Shown one piece after another: positions 43,031 through 52,597 of a stretch of DNA of 64,000 nt. The notes beneath the pieces were generated by a model. That model was not told where the DNA came from. It made no database searches and saw only the letters and a program-made list of their open reading frames with translations. Position 1 is the first letter of the stretch; every line of letters begins with the position of its first letter. The position numbers and the translations under genes were made by a program. This DNA is from Polymorphum gilvum SL003B-26A1 (GTDB lineage Bacteria; Pseudomonadota; Alphaproteobacteria; Rhizobiales; Stappiaceae): assembly GCF_000192745.1 (NCBI RefSeq), contig NC_015259.1, forward strand, positions 4,355,001 to 4,419,000. The letters are read 5' to 3'.

Positions 43031-44977
43031 TCAGGGTTCTTGTCGGGTCTGCTTCGGCTCGGGCGATGCGGCGAACATCCTGCGCAAGAGCCAGAACGCC
43101 GCCAGCATTGCGAGCCCGAGCCCATGCGCGGCGGCAACCGGAAATCCGCCCGGAGCGATCGGCAGCAGGAGCAGCACACCGCTCAGGGCAAGAAACATGC
43201 GCTGGAGGTTGTCGATCGGTCCGCCAAACCAGCGGGCCGCGGCCGCGGATATCGCATAGACCCCGCACATTGCCGCGCCGGCGGTCGTGACGATCTCCAC
43301 CGCGCTGCCCTGCATCAGCAGCGGGGGGGAAACCACGAACAGGAACGGCACGACATAGGCCGTCCAGCCCAGCCGCATCGCGATGAGCGAGGTCTGCATC
43401 GGTGGCGCCTTGGCCAGCGCCGCCGCGAAGAAGGCGCCGATGGCGATCGGCGGCGTGACCATCGACATCATGCCGAGATAGAAGATGAAGAAATGTGCGG
43501 CAACCGGCGACACTCCGGCCTCGACGAGCGGCGGGGCAAGCAGAACGGCCAGCAGCAGATAAACCGCGACGGTCGGCATTCCCATGCCCAGGATCAGGCT
43601 GGCGATCGCCGTCAGGACCAGGAGGAGAAAGAGGTTGCCCTCGCCGATCTCAGCGAGCGCGAAGGTGCCGGCAAAGCCCAGCCCGGTGATGTTCAGAACC
43701 CCGATGATGATCCCCGCCCCGGCCGAGATCATCAGGATGTCGGTCATCGCGAACCCCGTCTCGACCAGCGACTGCCAGATCGCGCGCGGCGCGATTCGCT
43801 GACCGCCGTAGCCGAAGGCTGCGCCGCAGATCAACGCGACGGCGGTTGCCCAAAGCGCGGCGGTTTCCGGACGCTGGCCCATCCAGAACAATGCGCCCAC
43901 CATGACCAGAAAGGGCAGAATCAGGATCCCGCCTCGCCGCAGCGTCCTGCCGGCGGAGGGAATCGTCTCTTCGGACAGCGGGGCAATACCGGACGCGGCA
44001 GCCTCCAGATCGACCTGGAAGTATAGCGCCAGATAGTAGAGCGCCGCGGGAATGACGGCGGCCAGCGCGATCTCTGCATAGGGAACCTGAAGGAAATCCG
44101 CCATCAGGAAGGCGACGGCGCCCATGACCGGCGGCGCGATCTGCCCCCCGGTCGAGGCCACGGCCTCGACCGCCGCGGCCATCGGTGCCCTGTAGCCCGA
44201 ACGGATCATGAGCCGGATGGTGACAACGCCGGTCGCCACGATGTTGGAAACGACAACCCCCGATATCGTGCCGAACAGGGCCGACGCGAGAATCGAAATC
44301 TTGGCCGCGCCGCCGCGCCGCCGTCCCAGCGCGGCAAGGGATATGTCGTTGAAGAACTCGGCACCGCCCGCGCGCATGAGGATCTGGCCAAACAGCACGA
44401 AGGCGATCACGACGGTCACCGCCACGTTAAGCGTAAGACCCAGTATGCCGTTGACATCAAAGGCGACGTAGGTCAGCAGTTGTTCCGCTGCCACATGCCG
44501 GGTCTGCAAGGAGCCCGGCACCAGATGGCCGAGCAGCCCGTAGCCGGCAATGCCGAGCACGACAAGCACCAGAGGCCAGCCCACGACCCGGCGCAGGCCT
44601 TCGAGCACCAGCAGGAACAGGATGGCGGCAATCGTTACCACATCCGCTGCGACCGACATCGCGCGACCGACCAGGTCGGCGTAGTGGAAGGATACATAGG
44701 CCGAAGCACCCAGCCCGAGGGCGGCCAGCATCCAGTCGATCATCTGTCCCGCAACCGGCCGTTCGTTCCCGTCGCTGCCGCGACGCTCGATCAGGAACAC
44801 CAGGGCGAGGCCGACACCGAGCGCCGCAGCCAGCACCTGTTCGGTGTAGATGCGCAGGCCCAGACGGCTGGGCAGGTCGAGCGCGAAGGCAATGGCGATG
44901 AGGGTCAGAACAACCGAAAGTCCCTGCACGACGGCAGGGCGGACAGACGACGGCCGGACGCGGCTTGCCTGTGTCAT
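43031..44977 (-). CDS. TRAP transporter fused permease (4TM+12TM)
   Basis: The 648-residue protein has many hydrophobic segments through its length, with the small (DctQ-like) part fused to the large (DctM-like) part, as is normal for TAXI-associated TRAP systems. GTISGVVVSNIVATG, STGGQIAPPVMGAVAFLM and LGMGMPTVAVYLLLAVLLAPPLVEAG are DctM-family signature stretches. It would carry a carboxylate with the adjacent TAXI binding protein, driven by a sodium or proton gradient. The ATG at 44977 is 90 bases downstream of the binding-protein stop, with a hairpin between. Confidence 0.92.
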   Translation of the reverse strand: MTQASRVRPSSVRPAVVQGLSVVLTLIAIAFALDLPSRLGLRIYTEQVLAAALGVGLALVFLIERRGSDGNERPVAGQMIDWMLAALGLGASAYVSFHYADLVGRAMSVAADVVTIAAILFLLVLEGLRRVVGWPLVLVVLGIAGYGLLGHLVPGSLQTRHVAAEQLLTYVAFDVNGILGLTLNVAVTVVIAFVLFGQILMRAGGAEFFNDISLAALGRRRGGAAKISILASALFGTISGVVVSNIVATGVVTIRLMIRSGYRAPMAAAVEAVASTGGQIAPPVMGAVAFLMADFLQVPYAEIALAAVIPAALYYLALYFQVDLEAAASGIAPLSEETIPSAGRTLRRGGILILPFLVMVGALFWMGQRPETAALWATAVALICGAAFGYGGQRIAPRAIWQSLVETGFAMTDILMISAGAGIIIGVLNITGLGFAGTFALAEIGEGNLFLLLVLTAIASLILGMGMPTVAVYLLLAVLLAPPLVEAGVSPVAAHFFIFYLGMMSMVTPPIAIGAFFAAALAKAPPMQTSLIAMRLGWTAYVVPFLFVVSPPLLMQGSAVEIVTTAGAAMCGVYAISAAAARWFGGPIDNLQRMFLALSGVLLLLPIAPGGFPVAAAHGLGLAMLAAFWLLRRMFAASPEPKQTRQEP

Positions 44978-45018
44978 CTTGAATTTTTCCCGCTTGATGA
45001 TTCGTCGTGTTGCGAAAT

Positions 45019-45058
45019 GGCGGCCGGGCGGGATCCTATGCCGACCCACCCGGCCGCC
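45019..45058 (-). promoter_or_regulatory. Intercistronic hairpin between TAXI and TRAP genes
   Basis: GGCGGCCGGG at 45019-45028 pairs perfectly with CCCGGCCGCC at 45049-45058 (10-bp stem). There is no U run, so it is more likely a stability or attenuation element that keeps the binding protein more abundant than the permease, as is common in transporter operons. Confidence 0.55.
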
Positions 45059-45067
45059 CGGGCCCGG

Positions 45068-46054
45068 TCAGTTCGCCGGAATCCTGGCCACACCACGTTC
45101 GCCAAAGAACGCCACGGCGCCCGGATGGTATTCCACCCCGGGGTAGTCCACATAGGCGGTTTCGACGTTCAGCGCGGCAAGCGGCGGATAGGCTGCCATG
45201 ATTGCATCGCGGCTGTCGAAGATCGCGGTCAGCAGTGCCTTGACCTGCTCGTCGGGAACGTGCGCGCCGGCCACCAGCACATTGTCCCAGGTCAGCATCA
45301 TCATCGGCTTCTCGATCCCGACCCGGACCGGTGCCGGCGTGACTTCCGAGAAGTAGTAGGTGGGACGATGCTTGCGCACGGCCGCCAGTGCCGCCTCGTC
45401 CGAAGCGACTTCCAGGTAGCGGACCCCGCCGACCGAGGCAGCAACCTCGGCAACCTTTGGCCCGCCCACGGCGAAGAAGGCCGCATCGGTCATGCCCGAC
45501 ACGAGTGCGTCGGCGGCGCGGATCAGTTCGGGCATCGGCACGCCGACCACCTCGTCATAGCTGATCCCGTCGGCCTCCAGCAGTGCACTCACCAGGGGCC
45601 GGTTCAGCGGGAACTGCTCCCAGCCGGCAGGAACGCGCTTGCCCGCCAGATCGGATACACGGGTCATTCCCGAATCCGCGCGCACGAACAGCCCGACCGG
45701 GAAGGGATTGACCCGGGCCACGACCCGGAGATTGGGCATCGGCGCGGAATATTCGCCCGTCCCGGTCAGCGCAGTTATCATGTCGTTGATATCGTTCAGC
45801 GAATACTCTGCCAGCGCGTCATTGACCGCCTGCATCATCTGGGCATTGCCGCCATAGGGCTGCACGACCAGCCGAGGGCCGCCGGCCTTGCGGACCTCGG
45901 CCGCGATGACGGAAGCCATGGTGTTCCACACCGATCCGGCCGGCGGGGTCGCGACCGAAACCACTTGCGCCAAGGCGCCGCAAGGCAACAGGCACACCGC
46001 CGCCGCCGAAACCACGCGGCGCACCGACAGGCGCACCGACGACAAAACATTCAT
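45068..46054 (-). CDS. TAXI-family TRAP transporter solute-binding protein
   Basis: This 328-residue protein starts with a signal peptide (VRRVVSAAAVCLLPCGALA) and has TAXI-family features: ATPPAGSVWNTMASVIAAEVRK, NDALAEYSLNDINDM and VSDLAGKRVPAGW, with a C-terminal periplasmic binding fold. It delivers a ligand, probably an aromatic or dicarboxylic acid given its operon, to the fused permease downstream. ATG at 46054. It is divergent from the Rieske dioxygenase genes across a 208-base promoter region. Confidence 0.9.
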   Translation of the reverse strand: MNVLSSVRLSVRRVVSAAAVCLLPCGALAQVVSVATPPAGSVWNTMASVIAAEVRKAGGPRLVVQPYGGNAQMMQAVNDALAEYSLNDINDMITALTGTGEYSAPMPNLRVVARVNPFPVGLFVRADSGMTRVSDLAGKRVPAGWEQFPLNRPLVSALLEADGISYDEVVGVPMPELIRAADALVSGMTDAAFFAVGGPKVAEVAASVGGVRYLEVASDEAALAAVRKHRPTYYFSEVTPAPVRVGIEKPMMMLTWDNVLVAGAHVPDEQVKALLTAIFDSRDAIMAAYPPLAALNVETAYVDYPGVEYHPGAVAFFGERGVARIPAN

Positions 46055-46150
46055 CTTGTTCCCCCCTTCACAGGATCATCCGGGCATCATCACTCCGGCT
46101 CTGCCCTCCCGCAGCGCCGCGACCGGATCATACCCGACATCGCAGATATT

Positions 46151-46164
46151 AAAAGCATGCTTTT
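46151..46164. promoter_or_regulatory. Perfect palindrome AAAAGCATGCTTTT, candidate operator
   Basis: This 14-bp palindrome lies in the divergent region between the TAXI gene (start 46054) and the dioxygenase alpha subunit (start 46263). It shares the GCATGC core and adjoining CTT with the sites upstream of both ferredoxin operons. No strong -35 element is visible nearby, so these promoters may need an activator. Confidence 0.6.
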
Positions 46165-46262
46165 TTTCTTGCCGGCACCCCCGCGGCGCGCTAGAAATCG
46201 GCCGGGACAGGCAGCTCGCGGAGGGGCTGCCGCTTGGCCAGACTGAAACGGGAGGAACTCCA

Positions 46263-47624
46263 ATGAATGTGAGCGCGCAGACCGCTCGGACCGCCTACTC
46301 TGACGCCGAAATTCTCGGAATGATCGACGAGAAGCGCGGCGTCTACGATCCGAAGATCTATACCGATGAATCGCTCTACAGGCTCGAGCTGGAGCGCATC
46401 TTCGCGCGGACGTGGATCTGCATGGGTCACGAATCGCAGATCGCGAAGCCCGGCGACTTCATCACCGCCTACATCGGCGAGGATCCGGTGGTGGTGGTGC
46501 GTCAGAAGGATGGCAGCATCCGGGTGTTCCTGAATCAGTGTCGGCATCGCGGGATGCGGATCTGCCGTGCGGATTCGGGCAATGCCAAGGCATTCACCTG
46601 CACCTACCATGGCTGGGCCTATAATCAGGGTGGCGATCTGGTCAGTGTCCCGATGGAGCAGGAGGCCTTCGGTGGCTGCCTGAACAAGAAGGAATGGGGG
46701 CCGAAGCAGGCGCGTGTCGAAACCTACAAGGGTCTGATCTTCGCGAACTGGGATGCCGACGCGCCCTCGCTGGACGAATACCTCGGCGAAGCAAAGTTCT
46801 ACATGGACATCATGCTCGACCGTTGCGAAGGCGGCACAGAGGCGCTGCCGGGCGTCCAGAAGTGGGTGATCCCCTGCAACTGGAAATTTGCCGCCGAACA
46901 GTTCGCGTCGGACGCCTATCATGCGGGAACCACCTCGCATCTGTCGGGCATCATGGCGGGTGTGCCCGAGGATGTCGATCTCTCTCAGGTCGCGCCACCG
47001 ACCTCGGGGCTGAACGTGCATATGTCGAACGGTCACGGTTGTGGCCTGTTCCTGCGCAACCCGATGTTCTACATGACGATTCTCGGTCCGAAGGTGACCG
47101 AATACCTGACCTCGGGGCCGGCCTACGAGGAAGCGACGCGCCGCTTGGGCAAGTCGCGGACGGATGTGCATCTGTGCCATTGCAACATTTTCCCGAACTT
47201 GTCCTTCCTTGCCGGGATCAACACGGTCCGCATGTGGCAGCCGCGCGGTCCCCATGAAATCGAAGTCTGGACGTTCGGCGTCGTGGACAAGACCGCCCCG
47301 GACGACATCAAGGAGGAATGGCGCCGCAATATTTCCCGGACCTTCACGGCCGGCGGCGTGTTCGAGCAGGATGACGGCGAGAACTGGTGCGACATCCAGC
47401 AGGTGCTGAAGGGTCACGTTGCCCAGCAGCAGAAATTCAATATCGAGATGGCCAGCCACACGGTTTCGACCGAGAATCCCGAGGGGTTTCCGGGGATCAG
47501 CTTCGCCTATACCTATGGTGAGGAATCGGCGCGCGGTTTTTATCGGTACTGGACCCAGATCATGACCGCACCGGACTGGCCTTCGATCCGCAAGATCCAG
47601 CAACAGCCTGTGGCAGCTGAATAG
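46263..47624 (+). CDS. Ring-hydroxylating dioxygenase alpha subunit (Rieske, naphthalene/PAH type)
   Basis: The 453-residue catalytic subunit has Rieske ligands C93-x-H95 (NQCRHRG) and C113-x2-H116 (FTCTYHGW), and the mononuclear iron site D217-A-Y-H220-x5-H226 in ASDAYHAGTTSH with a later Asp in NWCDIQQV. Length and motifs fit naphthalene-dioxygenase-type enzymes that add O2 to an aromatic ring to make a cis-dihydrodiol. The exact arene cannot be read from sequence. ATG at 46263 follows GGGAGG. It heads an operon with the beta subunit, a Rieske ferredoxin and the diol dehydrogenase; its reductase must come from cluster 1 or 2. Confidence 0.95.
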   Translation: MNVSAQTARTAYSDAEILGMIDEKRGVYDPKIYTDESLYRLELERIFARTWICMGHESQIAKPGDFITAYIGEDPVVVVRQKDGSIRVFLNQCRHRGMRICRADSGNAKAFTCTYHGWAYNQGGDLVSVPMEQEAFGGCLNKKEWGPKQARVETYKGLIFANWDADAPSLDEYLGEAKFYMDIMLDRCEGGTEALPGVQKWVIPCNWKFAAEQFASDAYHAGTTSHLSGIMAGVPEDVDLSQVAPPTSGLNVHMSNGHGCGLFLRNPMFYMTILGPKVTEYLTSGPAYEEATRRLGKSRTDVHLCHCNIFPNLSFLAGINTVRMWQPRGPHEIEVWTFGVVDKTAPDDIKEEWRRNISRTFTAGGVFEQDDGENWCDIQQVLKGHVAQQQKFNIEMASHTVSTENPEGFPGISFAYTYGEESARGFYRYWTQIMTAPDWPSIRKIQQQPVAAE

Positions 47625-47709
47625 CCGCCCCCTGCGGCGGCAGTCCGCACTCTGGTCAAAACGCTTGCCGGTGCATCCGGCAGGCGCCCTAATGCAGTGG
47701 GAGGAAGCC

Positions 47710-48267
47710 ATGCTCGACAGCACTTTCAAGTCCGCCTTCGAACGCAAGCCGAAGGCCGTTTCTCTGGAACTTCAGCACGAGGTCGAACAGTTCCTGTACT
47801 GGGAGGCAAAGCTGCTGACAGATCGCCGTTACCAGGAATGGTTCGACCTTCTGGCCACGGATCTCCGCTACTGGATGCCGATCCGATCGACCCGGATCAT
47901 GCGCGAAGTCGCTCAGGAATACACCGATGAGAACGGTTTCGCACATTTCGACGACAACTGGCACACGATGAAGGGTCGTATCCGCAAGATCATGTCGGAT
48001 GTGGGCTGGTCCGAGAACCCGGCTTCGCGCCTTCGCTATCTGGTCGGCAATGTGATGATCGTCCCCGAAAGCGACGACACCCTCAATGTCGTCTCGGCCG
48101 TGATGGTCTATCGCACGCGGCAGGAACGCCAGCTCGACGTTTTCGCCTGCGAGCGCCAGGATGTCCTGCGCCGCGTCGCTAGCGAGGCCGGTTTCCAGAT
48201 CGCGAGCCGCAAGATCCTGATCGATCAGAGCACCATCCTTTCCAACAACCTCAGCTTCTTCTTCTGA
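47710..48267 (+). CDS. Ring-hydroxylating dioxygenase beta subunit
   Basis: This 185-residue protein has the NTF2-like fold of dioxygenase small subunits: HEVEQFLYWEAKLLTDRRYQEWFDLLATDLRYWMP, then RLRYLVGNVMIV and the terminal ILSNNLSFFF. It makes the structural ring of the alpha3beta3 hexamer. The ATG at 47710 with GGGAGG is preferred over one at 47692. It follows alpha after 85 bases. Confidence 0.94.
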   Translation: MLDSTFKSAFERKPKAVSLELQHEVEQFLYWEAKLLTDRRYQEWFDLLATDLRYWMPIRSTRIMREVAQEYTDENGFAHFDDNWHTMKGRIRKIMSDVGWSENPASRLRYLVGNVMIVPESDDTLNVVSAVMVYRTRQERQLDVFACERQDVLRRVASEAGFQIASRKILIDQSTILSNNLSFFF

Positions 48268-48278
48268 AAGGCGGAAGG

Positions 48279-48584
48279 ATGGCGTGGACAAGAGCTTTTC
48301 CTTCGGCAGACCTGCCGGAGGGAGAAATGAAGCAGTTCACCGGGGCGGCCGAACCTATTCTGGTCTGCAAACTCGATGGGCAGGTCTTCGCGGTCCAAGA
48401 TACCTGCACACATGACACCTGGTCGTTGTCAGACGGTTTCCTTGAAGACGGGATCGTCGAGTGCAGCCTTCACTTTGCGAAGTTCTGCGTCAGGACGGGG
48501 CAAGTGAAGGCGCCTCCGGCCTGCGAGGCTCTTCGGGTCTTCCCGGCGAAGATCGAGAACGACGACATCTACATAGATTGCTGA
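48279..48584 (+). CDS. Rieske-type ferredoxin of the dioxygenase
   Basis: The 101-residue protein carries C-x-H (DTCTHDTW) and C-x2-H (VECSLHFAKF), the Rieske [2Fe-2S] ligands, and has the size of BphF/NahAb-type ferredoxins. It passes electrons to the alpha subunit. It starts 12 bases after the beta stop. It is chemically distinct from the two all-cysteine ferredoxins in clusters 1 and 2. Confidence 0.94.
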   Translation: MAWTRAFPSADLPEGEMKQFTGAAEPILVCKLDGQVFAVQDTCTHDTWSLSDGFLEDGIVECSLHFAKFCVRTGQVKAPPACEALRVFPAKIENDDIYIDC

Positions 48585-48616
48585 CGGAAGCCCTGGAGGC
48601 AACGGGAGGAAACGCA

Positions 48617-49450
48617 ATGAAACTTCAGGATCAGGTCGCGCTCGTCACGGGCGGCGGGTCGGGACTGGGCCGCGCCATCGTCGAGCGCTATGTCGGAGAG
48701 GGCGCCCGCGTCGCAATCTTCGACCGTTCGCAGGAACGAATCGACGAAGTCGTGAAGGAACTCGGCGACAGGGTCATCGGCATCGTCGGTGACGTGCGCG
48801 AAATGGACGACAACAGGCGCGCCGTCGCGGAATGTGTCAGGGCATTCGGCAAGCTCGATACCCTGGTCGGCAATGCCGGTGTGTGGGACTGGTCGAAATC
48901 GCTGGTGTCCACGGAGGACGACGCGCTCGTCGCCGCTTTCGACGAGATGTTCGCCATCAACGTCAAGGGTTACGTCCTTGCAGCCAAGGCGGCGCTGCCC
49001 GAACTTTACAAGTCCCGGGGGCAGATGATCTTCACGGCATCGAATGCGTCCTTCTACCCGGGCGGCGGTGGCGTCATCTATACTGCGACGAAACACGCGG
49101 TGGTCGGCATGATCAAGCAGATGGCGCACGAATTCGCGCCGCATGTCCGTGTGAACGGCGTCGCCCCCGGCGGAATCGTCGGCAGCAACCTTGCCGGGAT
49201 CGGTGCGCTTGGCCAGGCCGGACACAAGTTCTCGGAACTGCCGCTGAACGACCTGATGAAGCAGATGCTTCCGCTCGAGCGCGCGTTTCACGCGCGGGAA
49301 TATGCCGGTGCCTATGTGTTCTTTGCCGATCGCCGGGACAACCAGCCGGCAACCGGCAGTGTGCTGAACTTCGACGGCGGCATCGGCATGCGCGGCTTCA
49401 CGTCTCCGAACATGGGCGGCGAACTGGTGGAAGCCTTTGGCAGCGTCTGA
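48617..49450 (+). CDS. cis-Dihydrodiol dehydrogenase (SDR family, NahB/BphB type)
   Basis: The 277-residue short-chain dehydrogenase has TGGGSGLGRA (NAD binding), NAGVW, a catalytic Ser in FTASNASFY and Y-x3-K (IYTATKHAV). Length and context match cis-dihydrodiol dehydrogenases that rearomatise the dioxygenase product to a 1,2-diol, the substrate of the extradiol enzymes. ATG at 48617 with GGGAGG upstream. Confidence 0.93.
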   Translation: MKLQDQVALVTGGGSGLGRAIVERYVGEGARVAIFDRSQERIDEVVKELGDRVIGIVGDVREMDDNRRAVAECVRAFGKLDTLVGNAGVWDWSKSLVSTEDDALVAAFDEMFAINVKGYVLAAKAALPELYKSRGQMIFTASNASFYPGGGGVIYTATKHAVVGMIKQMAHEFAPHVRVNGVAPGGIVGSNLAGIGALGQAGHKFSELPLNDLMKQMLPLERAFHAREYAGAYVFFADRRDNQPATGSVLNFDGGIGMRGFTSPNMGGELVEAFGSV

Positions 49451-49605
49451 ATCTGCAGGGGCAGGTTCGATCCCGCCAACGGGTCGGACTGCCCCGAACG
49501 GACAGCGGGATTTTGCGCATAGTGGCCCAGAATGCTGGTTCGGTTCGACGGCGCAAGCTTGGCGGCGTCGATGACCTCGTCCAATCAACAAGGAAAGGAA
49601 ACGCG

Positions 49606-51057
49606 GTGGATACCTATCTCTATATCGACAACGAGGCGCGCGGTGCCAGCGACGGCGGCACCTTCGTCCGCCGCTCGCCGGTGTCTGGAGAGGCTGTGAC
49701 GCATGGCGCAGCGGCCAAGGCAAGGGATGCGGTGGCGGCGGTCGAATCGGCGCAACGTGCCTTTGCGACCTGGTCTCAGACCGGACCGGGACAGCGCCGC
49801 GGCCTGCTGCTGCGCGCCGCAGACGAGATCGAGAACCGGACCGAAGAATTCGTGACCGCCATGAAGGGCGAGGTCGGCGCGGGCGATCTGTGGGCGCGGT
49901 TCAATGTCCTGCTGGCGGCGAATGTGTTCCGCGAAGCAGCGGCGATGACGACGCAAATCCAGGGACGCAGCATTCCTTCGGACAAGCCGGGCACGCTGTC
50001 CCTGACCGTGCGCCAGCCGGTCGGTGTCATCCTTTCGATCGTGCCGTGGAATGGACCGATCGTGCTTGCGGCGCGCGCCATTGCCTATCCCCTGATGTGC
50101 GGCAACACGGTCGTGTTCCGGGCCTCGGAAACCTCGCCGAAGACGCACGCCCTGGTGGCAGAGTCTGTCTATGCTGCGGGATTTCCGGCGGGAACGCTGA
50201 ACTTCGTGACCAACGATCCCAAGGACGCCCCCGAAGTCATCGAGACCATGATCGCGCACCCGGCGGTGCGCCGGGTGAACTTTACCGGATCGACCAGCGT
50301 CGGCCGGATCATCGGTGAGAAATGCGGCCGCCATTTGAAACGGTGCATCCTGGAACTTGGCGACAAGTCGCCGATGATCGTGCTGCGCGATGCCGATATA
50401 GACGGCGCTGTGAATGCGACGATTTTCGGGGCGTTCCTCTATCAGGGCCAGATCTGCATGTCGACCGAGCGGGTGATCGTCGAAGAGCCGATCGCTGACG
50501 CCTTTGTCGAAAAGCTCGCGGCACGTGCCGCCGAGCTTCAGGCCGGCGACCCGCGCAGCCAGACCGCCTGCGCGCTTGGCCCGGTCGTAAGCCAGGGTGC
50601 CGCCGACCGGCTGAACGCACTGCTTGACGACGCCTTGGAGAAGGGCGCGAAAATCAGGGCAGGCGGTCCCGCCCAAGGCACGCTGATGCCGGCAACCGTC
50701 CTGGATGGTGTGACATCGAAGATGCGCATCTATGCCGAGGAAGCCTTCGGCCCTATCCTGCAAGTGATCCGGGTCAAGGATGCGGATGCGGCTGTGCATG
50801 TTGCCAACGACACGGAATATGGTCTTTCGGCCGCCGTCTTCAGCAACGATGTAACCCGTGCGCTCGACGTGGCGATGCGCATCCAGACCGGTTCGGTGCA
50901 CATCAACGGGGCCACCGTCGCCAATGAGGCGCAGGCACCTTATGGCGGCACCAAGGCGAGCGGCTGGGGGCGTTTCGACAGCCAGGCTGTGATCGAGGAG
51001 TTCACCGAATTGAAGTGGCTGACGTTCGAGCAGCCGTCCCAACGATATCCCTTGTAA
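49606..51057 (+). CDS. Aldehyde dehydrogenase, probable salicylaldehyde dehydrogenase (NahF type)
   Basis: This 483-residue NAD-dependent aldehyde dehydrogenase has catalytic C284 (YQGQICMS) and general base E250 (ILELGDKSP). In place of the common KPSE cofactor motif it has FRASE, an Arg for Lys change that I recall as a feature of NahF. It would oxidise the aldehyde released by NahE to the hydroxyaryl acid. The start is GTG at 49606 after an AAGGAAAGG site. A 155-base gap follows the previous gene. Confidence 0.88.
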   Translation: MDTYLYIDNEARGASDGGTFVRRSPVSGEAVTHGAAAKARDAVAAVESAQRAFATWSQTGPGQRRGLLLRAADEIENRTEEFVTAMKGEVGAGDLWARFNVLLAANVFREAAAMTTQIQGRSIPSDKPGTLSLTVRQPVGVILSIVPWNGPIVLAARAIAYPLMCGNTVVFRASETSPKTHALVAESVYAAGFPAGTLNFVTNDPKDAPEVIETMIAHPAVRRVNFTGSTSVGRIIGEKCGRHLKRCILELGDKSPMIVLRDADIDGAVNATIFGAFLYQGQICMSTERVIVEEPIADAFVEKLAARAAELQAGDPRSQTACALGPVVSQGAADRLNALLDDALEKGAKIRAGGPAQGTLMPATVLDGVTSKMRIYAEEAFGPILQVIRVKDADAAVHVANDTEYGLSAAVFSNDVTRALDVAMRIQTGSVHINGATVANEAQAPYGGTKASGWGRFDSQAVIEEFTELKWLTFEQPSQRYPL

Positions 51058-51238
51058 CCGGCGACCAGCCGTTCAGATCAGGTCCGGCCGTGAACACTAC
51101 CATCGGCCGGACCGGCCGGGACACCGGCGCTTGTATGAAGGCACCACGCAAGACAGGACATCATCGACCCGCCGTGACCGAAAGGATGTCGTGCCTGCAA
51201 TCGTTATCGTTGTCCCAGCGCACCATAAGGAGGAAGAG

Positions 51239-52483
51239 ATGACAGTATCCACCGCAGCCGATGAAGTCCTGTCGGGTCAGGCCCGGGGGTTTAACCTTTT
51301 CGATCCTCCCGAGGACTATTTCGACGATCCTGGCCCGTATTTCCGCCTTCTTCGCGACGGGGATCCGCTGCACGCCCAGGAAGACGGCAGCGTCCTTCTT
51401 ACCCGCTATGACGACGTGCGGCAGGTTTGGCGCGATCTGAGCGGCCTGGTTTACAAGGGCGACCAGTTCCGCCAGCGTTTCGGAGAGGGCCCGCTGCTTG
51501 AACATCACACCTCGACCATGCTGTTCCGGGACAATCCGGATCACGACCGTCTGCGGAACATTGTCAACCCGTTCTTTGCCCAGACTTCGATCCAGCAGCT
51601 GTCGAGGTTTACCCAGGATGTGGTCGATCAGGAGATAGAGAAGGTGAAGCGGATGGGCGAATTCGACTTCGTCCGCGACTTCGCCTTCCGGATCCCCGTC
51701 ACCCTGATCTGCAAGATCATCGGCGTGCCTGTCGAGGACGCAGACTATATCCAGGCCGTCGGCCGCAAGGTTCTGTTCCCGCTGAACCCCAAGGTGCCGG
51801 ATAGCGCGATCGCCGAAGGGCACGATGCTGTTGCCGAATTCAAGACCTACCTGCTTCCCTTTCTGCAGGAGATCAAGTCGCGGCCATCGATCGACCGCGC
51901 TGAAAACATTCTCTGCGCAATGGCTGCGGCCCAGCGTGAGGGTGTCGAAATCAGCGACGACGAAATCCTGCACATGTGCATCGTGACGCTGAACGGCGGC
52001 CACGAGACCACCACCAACCTCATTTCCCAGTCGATCCACTTCCTGATGGACGACCCGGAAAGCCTGAAACAGCTACGCGACGGCGAAGTGCCGATCGCAA
52101 CCGCCCTCGAGGAACTGATCCGTTTCGTCACACCCCTGCAGCTTCAGGGGCGGCGCACGACCCGCGACGTGGTTCTGGACAGCGGGAACGGGACCATCCC
52201 GGCAGGGACCGAAGTGGTTCTGTGCCAGGCCTCGGCAAACCGGGACGAACGGATATTCGACAGTCCCGACAGACTGAACCTCGCCCGCCGGCCAAACAAT
52301 CACGTCGGCTTCGGGGCGGGAATTCACGTCTGTCTGGGGCGGTCTCTGGCCAGGCTCGAAGCTTCGATCGCGATTCCCACCGTCCTGCGCGAACTGCCGA
52401 CGCTGGCGCGCGGCGGGGATGTCCGCTTCCAGCGCAACACGCGGTTCAGGGGACTGGAACAGTTTCCGGTCAGGATCGCCTGA
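51239..52483 (+). CDS. Cytochrome P450
   Basis: The 414-residue soluble P450 has the I-helix oxygen-activation motif NGGHETTT, the K-helix E-x2-R (ALEELIRF) and the haem loop FGAGIHVCLGRSLA near residue 360. It is of the bacterial class I type that needs a ferredoxin reductase and a putidaredoxin-type ferredoxin; both partners are encoded nearby in clusters 1 and 2. The substrate is not known. Naphthalene clusters do not normally contain one; a hydroxylation between the aryl acid and ring cleavage is a reasonable guess. ATG at 51239 with AGGAAGAG upstream. Confidence 0.93.
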   Translation: MTVSTAADEVLSGQARGFNLFDPPEDYFDDPGPYFRLLRDGDPLHAQEDGSVLLTRYDDVRQVWRDLSGLVYKGDQFRQRFGEGPLLEHHTSTMLFRDNPDHDRLRNIVNPFFAQTSIQQLSRFTQDVVDQEIEKVKRMGEFDFVRDFAFRIPVTLICKIIGVPVEDADYIQAVGRKVLFPLNPKVPDSAIAEGHDAVAEFKTYLLPFLQEIKSRPSIDRAENILCAMAAAQREGVEISDDEILHMCIVTLNGGHETTTNLISQSIHFLMDDPESLKQLRDGEVPIATALEELIRFVTPLQLQGRRTTRDVVLDSGNGTIPAGTEVVLCQASANRDERIFDSPDRLNLARRPNNHVGFGAGIHVCLGRSLARLEASIAIPTVLRELPTLARGGDVRFQRNTRFRGLEQFPVRIA

Positions 52484-52597
52484 TCCATCCAGGCGCCGGG
52501 ACGGCGCGTGAATTCAGTTCCGGCCGCCGCAATGGGGCCGCCGGAGCCTCCAAAGCCATGCGCGACGCGGATGGCATCACGGATCGGGAAACACAAA

